DNA from: Phycomyces nitens
Taxonomy: Eukaryota; Mucoromycota; Mucoromycetes; Mucorales; Phycomycetaceae
Length of the DNA: 64,000 nt
Assembly: GCA_022702545.1 (NCBI GenBank)
Contig: JAHRBC010000005.1
Span: 806,001 to 870,000, forward strand
Direction: 5' to 3'
Shown here: positions 49,450-59,080 of the stretch, one piece after another
Layout: each line of letters begins with the position of its first letter
Position numbering within the stretch: the stretch's first letter is position 1
Made by a program: the position numbers and the translations under genes
Notes under the pieces: generated by a model
The model's input: only the letters and a program-made list of their open reading frames with translations
The model's database searches: none
Told to the model about the DNA's origin: nothing

Positions 49450-49630
49450 GATTTCCTACTCGATGATCTGATCCGAAGGACTGGGTCGATGTTTCGTACG
49501 ACCTGGAGTTGAGATTGGCGCCAAATGATGGAAATGTATTGCGTAGCCGTTGTGAATGGTGTTTTGGACCCATTCTTCGTTCTTGAGTTTCGATCAGGCA
49601 TGACGAAAGAGAGACAAGCGACCACCTACG
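49450..49630 (-). pseudogene. DIRS reverse transcriptase, 5' portion
   Basis: Minus-strand coding immediately upstream of the LINE insertion: RHAWSKLKNEEWV-like sequence (Trp now a stop), then TIHNGYAIHFHHLAP and EIISLLC. The last joins KKAIDEVRHLGFQSRLF on the far side of the LINE. This is the standard start of DIRS RT domains. It contains stops in the reading frame. Confidence 0.65.
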
Positions 49631-49634
49631 GGTG

Positions 49635-50808
49635 AGTCACAGGAAGTTGGGGATTTCGGCGGCTGGGTTTTGGGAGAATGCAACTAAAAGCCTGTCTTGC
49701 CAGAGGAATATTGGCCTTGTCTGTGTGCCTTGGAATGATCCTGAGTCCGTGCCATTGGACGTGACTGGTCAGGAGCAGGGGTTGAAGAATCACTGGAATT
49801 ATTGGGGTTAGATCGCCCTTTTCTCGCTCGGGACTTGGCGCGGGATGTTTCGCGCTCTCTCATTGTTGGATCTACCCTACACGCAATCTGGCGTCCTCAC
49901 TGGGCCTACGTTATAGATGATCAACCTTTTCTCCCTGGTGTGATCGCAGCCAAGGCACTCGTTGTCATTCAACGTTTTGTAGACTAGATTTTTCTCTTTC
50001 TCCTCTCTCGATTTCTACTTGTCTTACATAATATCCACATAAGTTCTTCTTTGGCATAAAAAGCCAACTGCTCAGTACTAGTTACTGAAGCCGACCAATA
50101 AATACAAAAAAAGGATGTTTCGCGCGGAGCATCGGCGAGTAACACCTGTTCTAATATCCGTGAGGTGTCCAATAAAGGAGCAGGCTCGGAATGCCCTGAA
50201 GACAATGGAGCTGGGGAAGGTAGGTGGAGTTCGCGGCAGACATTATCACGGCGCAATTGGGTGATATGGGATGCCACGTCGGAAGTGAGTTCATACATAC
50301 ACTGGAGGAATTCCCAAGCACGTTCCAACGAGACAGACTGTTTACGGACTAAATCGTGGGCAAAGGTGTCCATTGGACGGGTGAGCCCAGACAAACGGAA
50401 TTGGATGTCTGCCAGTTAACCATCGGTGCGCTTGGTGTTGGGACCAATATCAGAGCAATTGAGAGAAGGAGGTTGGTATTGCCTGATAGTGTTACGAGGG
50501 CAATCCAACAGGAAACGACCGCGATCAGATTCTTCCAGAGGACGTTGGAAGAAATCCTTTGCCATGTTAGGGAACCGGGCCAAGAGTTCGGGATAAGGAA
50601 CCAAATCAGAGGCCACAGGACATGGTACAACATACGGGTCATTATCGGAGTCAGAGTCATCGTCGGTTGCCATGTCAGTAGGAGGAGAACGTTGCAGAGT
50701 AGCAATATTGGCTTCCATGGGCGTAAGGGGGTCCAAAAGGGTTTGAATATTAATTGAGTCATTAGACATAATAAGATCAGAATGACTTGTCGAGTGGTTG
50801 TATACCAA
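49635..50808 (-). pseudogene. DIRS gag-like ORF1, interrupted
   Basis: Begins with MSNDSINIQTLLDP (50768) or an upstream Met (50808), then an acidic Asp/Ser run and FPNMAKDFFQRPLEE. After a frame change near 50416 it continues as LTRPMDTFAHDLVRK, AWEFLQCMYELTSDVASHI and LADAPRETS, where a 257-bp LINE fragment interrupts it at 49856-50112. Beyond this a basic Arg/Ser-rich tail runs into the RT region. Family resemblance rests on position and general character, not on catalytic motifs. Confidence 0.65.
49856..50112 (+). mobile_element. 5'-truncated LINE copy with poly(A) tail
   Basis: Plus-strand insertion flanked by a 13-bp target duplication GGATGTTTCGCGC (49843-49855 and 50113-50125). It encodes only the last about 45 residues of a LINE ORF2 (LHAIWRPHWAYVIDDQPFLP, ending VVIQRFVD), similar in pattern to the C-terminus of the large LINE but not the same element. 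A short 3' UTR follows, then AATAAATAC and an A7 tail. Severe 5' truncation is typical of target-primed reverse transcription. Confidence 0.88.
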
Positions 50809-50820
50809 GAGCGAAAGAAA

Positions 50821-50892
50821 GAATGATGAATAGCATAGAATTAAATTCTTTAGTTTTTATTTCTGAATAATGGTAACAAAGCAAGAGTCTCC
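50821..50892. repeat. DIRS inverted terminal repeat, high-coordinate end
   Basis: Reverse complement of most of 41136-41227, starting GAATGATGAATAGCATAGAA and ending GCAAGAGTCTCC. It lies just upstream of the gag-like ORF. Confidence 0.85.
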
Positions 50893-51007
50893 AACTCGCG
50901 ATGGATAATATATATAAATAGCTGTGGTATAGGTTTTTCTACTATTTGAAAAAATATAATTGACTCGAAATCATACTGCCCTTTTTAATTTTTGAGTGAA
51001 TTTAACC

Positions 51008-53138
51008 ATGTCAGAGCAATATTTTCAAGCATCTTTTGATCAAGCAATAAAGAAGAAGCTTTGCTTGGAAGGTAAAATATATACATGTCATAAAATACAC
51101 TTTGTGTTTGTATCTAACTTCAACCTATAGATTTCTGGACTACTACGGATCCAAGCAACTGGACCGTTACAAACTATCTTTTCAAACTGATTGCCAAAGA
51201 TACTACAGTTACAAGACGAACAGCATCTATTAGGATCATAAATGATGCAAAGATAATAAAGGAGCATGTTATTGATGGAACAGTTGCGTCTGCCATGGCC
51301 AACAGTTTGCTCACTTATAACAAGGTCAGTACATTTTATCTTTAATTATTTTAACTAGTATTAATTAGTTTTACAGAGCATTAGAGCAAAGTCAGCGTTC
51401 AATACATTCTTCAATAACCATGCGGCTGCTCTTTCCAAAGAGAATATGAGCTATAAAGTTCAAAAGGTACTATTAATACTACTTGATATTATGTATCGTG
51501 AGCGGTACATAGTCTTAACCAGATTGAAATATAGATTTGTCTGAGAAGTGCTATGGCAGAGCAAGTGGTTGATGCGGAAAAAGAAGAAAACCAAAAAAAA
51601 AGAAGTGGAGATGCAGAAGCATCAAACAAGCGTACAAGAATAAAAGCAGAGATAGCAGAGGACAGCAGCCAGGCTGAGAATAAAGAAGATAGCGAAGAAG
51701 ACGAGGAAGAAGATAATGATCAAATTAGCATTTGGGAAGAATGGAAGATGCTCCTCAAAAAGCAGTACTATATGGCACTGAGGTATAAAGTGTGATATGT
51801 AAGAAAATGAATGCGTACTTAATATTTTAACAATGTAGTCCAGAAAATCATAATGTCATTTTGTGCGGAAATCTGGTTAAACGAAGAGAGTATTTGCCTC
51901 TCGAGTTGTATACCAGAATAAACCAAGAAATGCCACAAATCACAACCAAAAAAATAAGCCCATTTCTTCTTCAGATGTGTCTAGAAATATTCGACACAGT
52001 ACGTTAATTTTGGCAATCAAAATAGATACTAAAACAAAAAGGCTAATGTTACTACTATTAAAATAGAGCAACAATAAGGAAATGGAGACAAGTATTAATC
52101 TTCTTGATCGTGCTGAGTTGCATGAACCCGGTCTATTAGCAGAGAAAAAACTAATAGTAGATATCTGTAATACCTTGTAAGTAAAAGTAGTAGAATCTCA
52201 AACACAGCACTCATTTCTTTTTAGGACCGATTATATATATAGCGGCAATGGACTTGATATTATACAAAAGTCTGAATCTTGTTACAGATCGTACTTGTTT
52301 GACAGCTGTATCAAGTTCACGACAAAGTACATGCGTAGTCACAATCACAACATCTCGTTCTTACCAGGGGAAATTGAACTTTGCTCGATGACTAGCCAGC
52401 TAAAGCAACAAGGAATCGATGATCGAAGATTCAAGTACAATGCTGACGGTGTCATTAAAGCCAATGATTTTTCTGCTGCCGAGATACTCTTGACAGAAGT
52501 ATCTTCGGCATTCAATTCGAATGACAAAGGAAAATCAAGCTTTGATCACTACAAAGCAATGTTTGGAATGCTGGCCATAATCAGAACATTGGCTCAGCTA
52601 TACAGCAAAGCATCCTTTGATGTCTTTTCAAGGCTCAAAATTCATTTTTTGCACGCCCATAGTTAGTAGCCAACTTAAACTAAGTCATGTTTAATTATGT
52701 TCTCAAAACTCGGTCATATTTTATGTAGACAACATTATCAGACATTGGTCGATGTCAACCCAAGCTCCTGGAGTTTATGTCATGAACAAGGAGCAAAGAG
52801 TCGAGGTTCCTGTAACCTTCTCGCAAAAGGATATAACACTGCAGCCTTTTGTTTGTTTTTACAAAACTCTTGCTGTAAGTCAAATTTAGTAAAAACACGA
52901 TTTGGAAGAAAAAGAGCTTTGAGAATTGACATTTCTCTAAAAATAGGCTGCGTGCGAGGAGACATTGGGGGTTCTAAAAGACCTCAAACAAGAACATAAG
53001 GCGTCCTTGAGGCTAGAAGACATTCGTCGCCCAAGTCTTTCTACGATCGTGAATCCGGTCATTATTCGACTAGTAGAAGGCAAGCACGAAAGTAGCATAA
53101 CGGATGAGGGCCCACTTAGTGACCCCAGCACTCCCTAG
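51008..53138 (+). CDS. Intact 10-exon gene of unknown function, 546 aa
   Basis: Exons 51008-51071, 51131-51324, 51377-51466, 51535-51782, 51839-51998, 52067-52176, 52225-52661, 52729-52874 and 52947-53138 join with consistent phases; the total of 1641 nt has no internal stop (nine coding segments as mapped, with any further intron in the 5' UTR). The N-terminal part has FWTTTDPSNWTVTNYLFKLI and a Lys/Ser-rich helical region. A strongly charged stretch at about 130-180 (KRSGDAEASNKRTRIK, then a Glu/Asp run) suggests a nuclear localisation signal and a disordered acidic linker. The C-terminal half is folded-looking (YLFDSCIKFTTKYMRSHNHN, FDHYKAMFGMLAIIRTLAQL). I recognise no catalytic motif. 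The style resembles lineage-specific multi-copy proteins of mucoralean genomes, but that is inference. It starts only about 105 bases past the DIRS end. Confidence 0.7.
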
Positions 53139-53757
53139 CTCAAATCAATAAAAGCCAAATATTTCAAGGCATCATTACTAGGAAAGACGCGTCAAACAGC
53201 TTTTGTGTGTGTGTTTTTTGGTCCCTTTGTTAATTATATCTAGCACCAAGTTCAATCCATATTCTTGGTTGGACTTGTAAAGTAAGGTGTCTATGCATTT
53301 GATAATTCCTCATGGTATTGTTTTTCTTTATATACAATTTCAAAAAAGTTGCAGCAACTATCCACTTTACTCTAGGTGTTCTCTAGAATAACATTTGATT
53401 TATTGCAAACACCAAGCCTTTCACTAGTCCCTCTAGCTTGTAACAAGGGCTTTCTAGAGATCATTTTTGTTGAGGTTGTCTTTCTATTTCTTGTATCATA
53501 AACCGTTCAAAATAAATAAAAAGACCGCGTTTATTGGTATATATAGTTTTTATTCTTTTGTAAATGAAACCAGAAAATATGAAATGTATAGATAGTTACC
53601 AATGTTGTCATTGAATGTGGGAACTCGGATTAGGGACTACCAAGAAGATTGGTCTAGGTCATCTTCATTGTAATCAGCATTGTTTTGCATTTCTAGATTA
53701 CAAGAAAAAAGGAACTTATTAGTCATCTGTGCATTCAAGAAGAGAAAGAAGGTCGCT
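53139..53757. other. Intergenic region downstream of the unknown gene
   Basis: About 620 bases, AT-rich, with no frame or motif of note. Confidence 0.4.
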
Positions 53758-53953
53758 TCCCACTCCCAGCTGGGACAGCAAATGCAAAAGCAAATACTGA
53801 TCAAGGCCAGAATATTTCTCCGCGCAGGGCAGGGTTCAACTGGACCTTCTTTCCATGATGATAAGCTACGGCTCCCACTCCCGGCTGGGACAGCAAATGC
53901 AAAAGCAAATACCGATCAAGGCCAGAATATTTCTCCGCGCAGGGCAGGGTTCA
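53758..53953 (+). repeat. Direct repeat of about 80 bp, two copies
   Basis: Copies at 53758-53838 and 53873-53953 differ at only a few positions and are separated by 34 bases. The unit begins TCCCACTCCC and ends CAGGGCAGGGTTCA, far more GC-rich than its surroundings. In one frame the unit reads PLPAGTANAKANTDQGQN, in another frame in the first copy, so the repeat is not preserved as a protein. Confidence 0.8.
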
Positions 53954-54091
53954 TATGTAGACTTATCATCATGCTTTTCTTCCATTATAACTTTCATCAT
54001 TTGAATACTTAGCTTCTGTGTTGTGGGACAAGAGAAAGAGAGAGCGCGTAAAAAGGAGCGTTACGTGTATTATTATTACAATTTCATTTCC

Positions 54092-54131
54092 TGTCCGGCA
54101 AGGTCCGGTGAGGTCCGGTAAGATCCGGCAG
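54092..54131. repeat. Short tandem repeat, four 10-bp units
   Basis: Four consecutive variants of (T/G/A)GTCCGG(C/T)(A/G)A, with the core TCCGG in each. Isolated GC-rich island in AT-rich DNA. Confidence 0.7.
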
Positions 54132-54321
54132 TGCTGAATATATTTTGGCTCCGGAAATTGATAGCATGTGACTTTTATAGTCACATGAACACACCCACTT
54201 GGATCGCTAAAATGGCTTAGTGTGCGTCATTATTCTTTTTTTTAGTCAACAAATAAACCAAACCAATTCTTTCTCATCTTAGTCTCACAACATCCTTGAC
54301 GACATCTCGACGCGCTACTGT

Positions 54322-54903
54322 TTTACAGTAAACACCTGCCCTATAGCGGAGAAATTTTGAGGGCCTTTTGTACGCATGTGCAACGCCTTTGGAGTGGAAG
54401 CCTACAGATGAATCTTGGACAAGTTGGAGAGTGATGTTCGTTTGGTTCTAGTTTACGCTCCTGTCCGGCTGATGCTTCATCAGCTTTACAGGAAACACTT
54501 GCCCTATAGTGGAGAAATTTCGAGGGTCTTTTGTACGCAAGTGCAACACCTTTGGAGTGGAAGTAAACCGATGAATCTTGGACAAGTTGGGGAGTGATGT
54601 TCGTTTGGTTCTAGTTTACGCTCCTGTCCAGCTGATGCTTCATCAGCTTTACAGGAAACACTTGCCCTATAGTGGAGAAATTTCGAGGGTCTTTTGTACG
54701 CAAGTGCAACACCTTTGGAGTGGAAGTAAACCGATGAATCTTGGACAAGTTGGGGAGTGATGTTCGTTTGGTTCTAGTTTACGCTCCTGTCCAGCTGATG
54801 CTTCATCAGCTTTACAGGAAACACCTGCCCTATAGTGGAGAAATTTCGAGGGTCTTTTGTACGCAAGTGAAACACCTTTGGAGTGGAAGTAAACCGATGA
54901 ACC
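54322..54903. repeat. 163-bp tandem minisatellite, about 3.6 copies
   Basis: Unit starts recur at 54322, 54485, 54648 and 54811, exactly 163 bases apart; the last unit is partial. Copies 2-4 are almost identical; copy 1 has more changes. Each full unit contains a short hairpin, GCTGATGCTTCATCAGC (7-bp stem, 3-base loop; first at 54468-54484). As 163 is not a multiple of three, the repeated 60-codon frames are a by-product and not a gene. Confidence 0.9.
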
Positions 54904-55359
54904 AACACGGGCATTCTTAGGCATTTCTTGATAAAACATAAGGTACAAATATCAAAGTTTGACAATGGTTTCTTATTTACTCTTTTTTTATTATTATTCA
55001 TTAGGAAATTAATTAGGAACGAGGGTCATTGTAAAAGAAAAGAAAAGAAATGTTTGCAATTCTGTCTCTCGGAATTGTCCTACCTTTCATATTTCTCAAT
55101 GATTTGTTATGTAAGCAAAGCAAATGTCAAAGACTATGATAACAACTAACAGCAATAAACCGTAGTCAAGTACTAGCAGAATGGCTTTAGATGTGATGTT
55201 TGAAGCAATCATACTAACACGTTGAATGCAAACTACAGATACTTGGAATTAGCTAAATTACTGGTGTGAACCTCTTATGTGTCGCTGCTGTGGTATATAT
55301 TTTTAACTAAACTTGTGGACTTTCGGACTTCCTTTGCATTTTATCACTGTTTTCCCTTA
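54904..55359. other. Intergenic, no recognisable feature
   Basis: AT-rich sequence between the minisatellite and an IS630-like fragment. No supported frame or RNA. Confidence 0.4.
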
Positions 55360-55649
55360 TATCAAGTGCTCCCTCCAAGACATTGCATTTGATGTAAACG
55401 AATTTCGTATTAAATTGGTGTTTTATTCAAGTATTCATCAAACAGTTTAGTAAAATATTTCCAAGATCCTAAAGATCTCTAATAATAATCTGATTGCAGG
55501 CCATTTGAATCCTGGTTGTCAGAATCTCTTCTTCCAAAAGCTGTTCTCTTTTGAGTTTACTTTTACAAACAAACTAAAATTGCTCAATTGGACTCAGTTT
55601 TGCTTATTAAAGCGGGAGGTATGCACACCGATATCCACGGTTTTCTATA
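55360..55649 (-). mobile_element. Fragment of IS630-like transposase
   Basis: Minus-strand reading from 55649 gives IENRGYRCAYLPP followed by a degraded NPI-type segment, closely matching GYRCVYLPPYSPELNPIKQFW-type sequence of the relic at 39180-40270. The rest is too decayed to follow. It ends at 55649, exactly where the outer Tc1 element starts. Confidence 0.45.
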
Positions 55650-55805
55650 TACACTGAGTATGCAAAAACTTTGCAACTTTTTATAGTCTACTAAACTTTA
55701 TAAGAATATACATACTTTTTCTAATACCAAATAAAATGTAAAGAACATTGAGTAGATGGTCCATACTATAGATGTGAGGAGTAAATAGTATTAACTTGTT
55801 AAATA

Positions 55806-57150
55806 CAGTCACTACCACTTGAATCTCGTACGACTGATAAAAAGGACGAAATTTCCGAAATATTTTGAAATAAAAACTTCATTCTCTCTATCAATAAATT
55901 ACTTAAAAATATGCAATCTTCAGAATCACAAAGCAGCACTCGAGACCTTTATCTAACAAAAGAGCAACAGAAGTATTGGGGTGTTTTCTACCTTCATAAG
56001 GTCCATATCTCTCTTGGACAGATTGCAAGTACAGTTGAGATGCCAAAGTCGACTGTGCAATCAATTGTTGAACGCATTAAAGAAAACGGGTGTCCATTGC
56101 CTAGAAAATCACCTGGACAACCCAAAAAAGTGAATGAGAGGACAATCAGACACCTTGAGAGAATTATACGGGACGACCCATTCACCAACTATAAACAGCT
56201 CAAATTAGACATGGCCAAGATGGGTGTTGATGTGTGCAAAAATAGCATCATCAACTATGTCAAGCAGCTTGACTTCAAATCTTGTATCGCAGCACATAAG
56301 CCTCGCCTCACAAAAAAACACAAGCAGGCCAGACTTCGCTGGGCCAAGGAAAAGGTAAATTGGACAAACGACCAATGGAACAGTGTGGTGTGGTCAGATG
56401 AATCTCGTTTTTGTTTGAACGGAAACGATGCTGCCAAGCGCGTTTTCAGAAAAGTTGGAGAAAGATACGAAGGAAAGAATACCGTATCGACAGTGAAATG
56501 GGGCGGTGGTGGACTCATGGTTTGGGGGTGCTTTTGGGGTGGAGGATTTGGCCCATTAAAGATAATTGACACCGACAAAGTCAATCAAGATGTATATGTC
56601 GATATACTGGCCCAATCCTTCCACCCATGGTTCACAAAGGTCACCAAGGATGAGGAGAAGGATTTCATCTTCCAGGAAGATGGTGCCACTTGTCACACTG
56701 GTGGATATGCGCGATGGTGGAAAGAGACCCATCAGATCAGGGGATTTGAGTACTGGCCAGCTTAAAGTCCTGATCTGAACCCAATCGAGCACATCTGGAA
56801 TGCTCCAGAGTTGTTGGTTGAGAAGAGGAGAGCCAAAATAAGCAATCTGGCTGATTTGGACGTAGCCCTTCAAGAAGAATGGACGAGGTTGGGCCTCGAG
56901 TATTCAAGGCGTTTAGTTGACAGTATGCAGAGAAGATGTCAAGCTGTCATTGACGCCCGCGGTGGTACTACCAAGTACTAAATTCTTTTTTTTTTACATA
57001 TTACTAAAATATATACATTAAACTATATTTTTACGAAGTTTAAGAATTTTAACGATTTTATTCATGGAGTATAGGATTATTGAAAATGAACCATGTATTT
57101 TTGAATTATCAATTTTCATCAACCGTACGATACTCAAGTGGTAGTGACTG
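55806..57150 (+). mobile_element. Inner Tc1/mariner element, family A, nested
   Basis: Bounded by 28-bp inverted repeats starting CAGTCACTACCACTTGA (25 of 28 positions match) and flanked by TA at 55804-55805 and 57151-57152, the usual Tc1 target duplication. Length 1,345 bp. It carries one transposase gene on the plus strand, opposite to the outer element. Relics at 30150-31237 and 60170-60710 belong to the same family. Confidence 0.9.
55911..56981 (+). pseudogene. Tc1 transposase (family A) with one premature stop
   Basis: A 357-codon gene interrupted only by TAA at 56763-56765, where the sequence reads EYWPA-stop-SPDLNPIEHIW. The family has Gln there, so a single C to T change explains it. 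Upstream are the two HTH regions (HISLGQIASTVEMPKSTVQS), the first catalytic Asp in VVWSDESRFCL and the second in IFQEDGATCHT. The third catalytic residue lies after the stop, so the truncated product of 284 residues should not be catalytic. Otherwise the gene appears young. Confidence 0.88.
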
Positions 57151-57173
57151 TATATAATTTTATAAATTATTTA

Positions 57174-58230
57174 TTAGTATCTTGTTTGTTTGCCTTTGGC
57201 ATCAATAACTGCTTGGCATCTTCGCTGCATGCTCAAGACAAGACGACTCAAATATTCTTGTGGAATACTTCTCCATTCTCTGTCCAAAACATGGCGAAGA
57301 TGCCACAGACTATACAAGTTGTATTTGCCTGACCGGATCCTCTTGTTCAAATAGTCCCAGATATGTTCTATAGGGTTAAGATCTGGGCGTTGAGGAGGGC
57401 AGTCAGGCAAAAGATTCAGTCCATGCTGTTCCTTCCATTCACGAGTGAGTCTGCTCGTGTGGCTTCTTGCGTTGTCTTCTTGCAGAATAAGTCTTCTTCC
57501 ACATGAAAGGGACTTGAATTCCTTGAGCGAGGGAAGATATCCTTCCTCCAAGGTCTTTATGTACTTCTTGGAGTTCATCTTGCCAGAAATCAACCTTAGT
57601 TCTCTGACACCTATGCTGCAGAAGCATCCCCAAACCATGAGAGAACCACCTCCAAACTTCATGTTTGGGGATATAATTGTGGAGAGGAGACCAGTCTTGT
57701 CAGTTCGGAGAACTCTTTGGTGCCCATCACTTCCAAAAATCCTGGATCGCTTCTCATCAGACCAGATGATGGAGTTCCAGTCATCACTACTCCAATCAAG
57801 ATGAGCTTTTGCCCATGCCAATTGTTTTTCTTTTCTGGTTCTCCTTGGAGATCATAGACTTTTTATGCATTTTACGCGAGTGTATGCCATGGCTGCGAAG
57901 AAATCTCCTAAATGTGTTTGCCGATGTAGGAGTGGCAGCAGTATTTCTGATGAATGACATGGGCTGTGTTGGATCCCTCTTGATCTCACGCAAAATTTCC
58001 CTTGCGTCTCTTTCATCTAGCTTCTTCGGACGACCTGTGGGCTTGCGACTCTTATATGATCCAGTCTCTTTGTAATGTTTGAGTACTCGTGAGACAACGT
58101 ACTTGCTAACATTCAACTTTTTAGCAATGTCACATTGCTTAGCACCATTAACAATGCTCTCATGTACAATAATTGCACGAGTAACATCGTCAGTATTGTG
58201 CTTCTTTGTAGAGGTAGAGTTGGGTGTCAT
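57174..58230 (-). pseudogene. Tc1 transposase (family B) with one frameshift
   Basis: Two overlapping minus-strand frames, 57796-58230 (HTH region, QCDIAKKLNVSKYVVSRVLKH, GRPKKLDERDAREIL) and 57174-57821 (catalytic part, IIWSDEKRSRIF, LILQEDNARSHTS, PDLNPIEHIWDYL). A one-base difference in an A-run near 57822 separates them. All three catalytic acidic residues are present across the two parts. Apart from the frameshift, the sequence is complete to the C-terminal RRCQAVIDAKG, which resembles the end of family A. Confidence 0.85.
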
Positions 58231-58356
58231 GCTGATAGTTTTGGGGGTTTTTTTTATTGTGTTATAAAAGATGTTGATTAAGAAGAAAAAGATCTTTGTA
58301 ACTTGAGAGAATGTTCGGACTATAAAAAGTTACAAAGTTTTTGCATACTCGGTATA

Positions 58357-59080
58357 GTTTCGCCAGCTTTTGATCTGTATGTTGGTGCCAGCATGGAACA
58401 GCTTTCTAAACAGTGGGAGCCAAATGTACGCGACGTAGTCAGTTTCAGAAATCATAGTAGTGGGCTTGACTTGGAGTAAATGAGATTCTTGATCCAGTAG
58501 ATTCAGTATATGCCCAAAAATTTGGAGAGAAGGCATATGGCTGGTAGAATGGTGCTTGCCATGGATTTTGTACAGGTACAATAGTCCCATTTTGATGTTA
58601 GATGTCTGCTTTAACGTGGAATCGATGACTTTCAAGGTTGTACTGAGGGCAAGGGTTCAGAGGGGAATGCATCTGGGATGCGATGTTTGTTTTTGGAATA
58701 GTTGTTTGATTTGTTGCCATTCTACGGATATAAAAAGCTTTCGATACTAATGATGCTAGTTTCCGATTCTATTTGTGCCCTTTGTCGATCAACATTATCT
58801 TTTTGCAAAGCAATGGCATGATTGTCCCAAATGTAATTGTTGATGACATTCTTTTTTTTTTCGCATTGCTCGGCTGTTTCTTGACTCGTGAGATTTCTCT
58901 CGTTATTCTGCTGTTGATAAATGCATTGGCAAGTCTATCAAGGTCTTCGCCCATGTATATATGACATGAACGCTTGCTAATGAACTTTTTGCGAGAAAGG
59001 ATTTCGTTATAAGATGTGATGTTCCAGTCGGTGCATGCATTTGATTTCCAATATTCTTCGAGGGAAAAATAATAAAAGAT
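58357..59080 (-). pseudogene. Broken gene of unknown family, truncated by the Tc1 insertion
   Basis: Minus-strand reading gives coding-like pieces: EEYWKSNACTDWNITSYNEI, YMGEDLDRLANAFINSRIT, then after a possible intron (tag near 58706) MGLLYLYKIHGKHH and SETDYVAYIWLPLFRKLFHA. Frames change at an A9 run near 58855 and elsewhere. The last piece runs into the Tc1 terminal repeat at 58354. The DYV-IWLPLF-LF pattern resembles hypothetical proteins I associate with mucoralean genomes, but I cannot name the family. Confidence 0.45.

Larger units (their letters stand above)
41117..50903 (-). mobile_element. DIRS-type tyrosine-recombinase retroelement, interrupted by two LINE insertions
   Basis: Read on the minus strand the order is gag-like ORF, RT/RNase H, then tyrosine recombinase, the layout of DIRS-group retroelements. 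Inverted terminal repeats lie at 41136-41227 and 50821-50892. An internal complementary region at 41278-41307 lies just beyond the recombinase stop and pairs with the outer left end at 41117-41146. There is no integrase or protease and no target duplication, as expected for DIRS. Removing the 5.48 kb and 0.26 kb LINE insertions and their duplicated targets leaves about 4.0 kb. Frameshifts, a TAG in the RT and a changed active site show it is inactive. Confidence 0.88.
55652..58354 (-). mobile_element. Outer Tc1/mariner element, family B, split by a nested Tc1
   Basis: Terminal inverted repeats of about 37 bp: GAGTATGCAAAAACTTTG at the low end (from 55652) and its complement near 58318-58354, each next to TA. 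The minus-strand transposase occupies 57174-58230. A second Tc1 element with its own repeats sits at 55806-57150 in the outer element's 3' non-coding part. Without it, the outer element would be about 1.36 kb, normal for Tc1. Confidence 0.85.

Noticed and set aside
49314..49625. A 103-codon minus-strand frame
   Set aside because: It spans the junction between DIRS sequence and the LINE 5' end, so it is a chimera in the wrong frame for both.
54415..54760. Two identical 60-codon frames as duplicated small genes
   Set aside because: They arise from the 163-bp minisatellite. The period is not a multiple of three, and the frames run through unit boundaries by chance.
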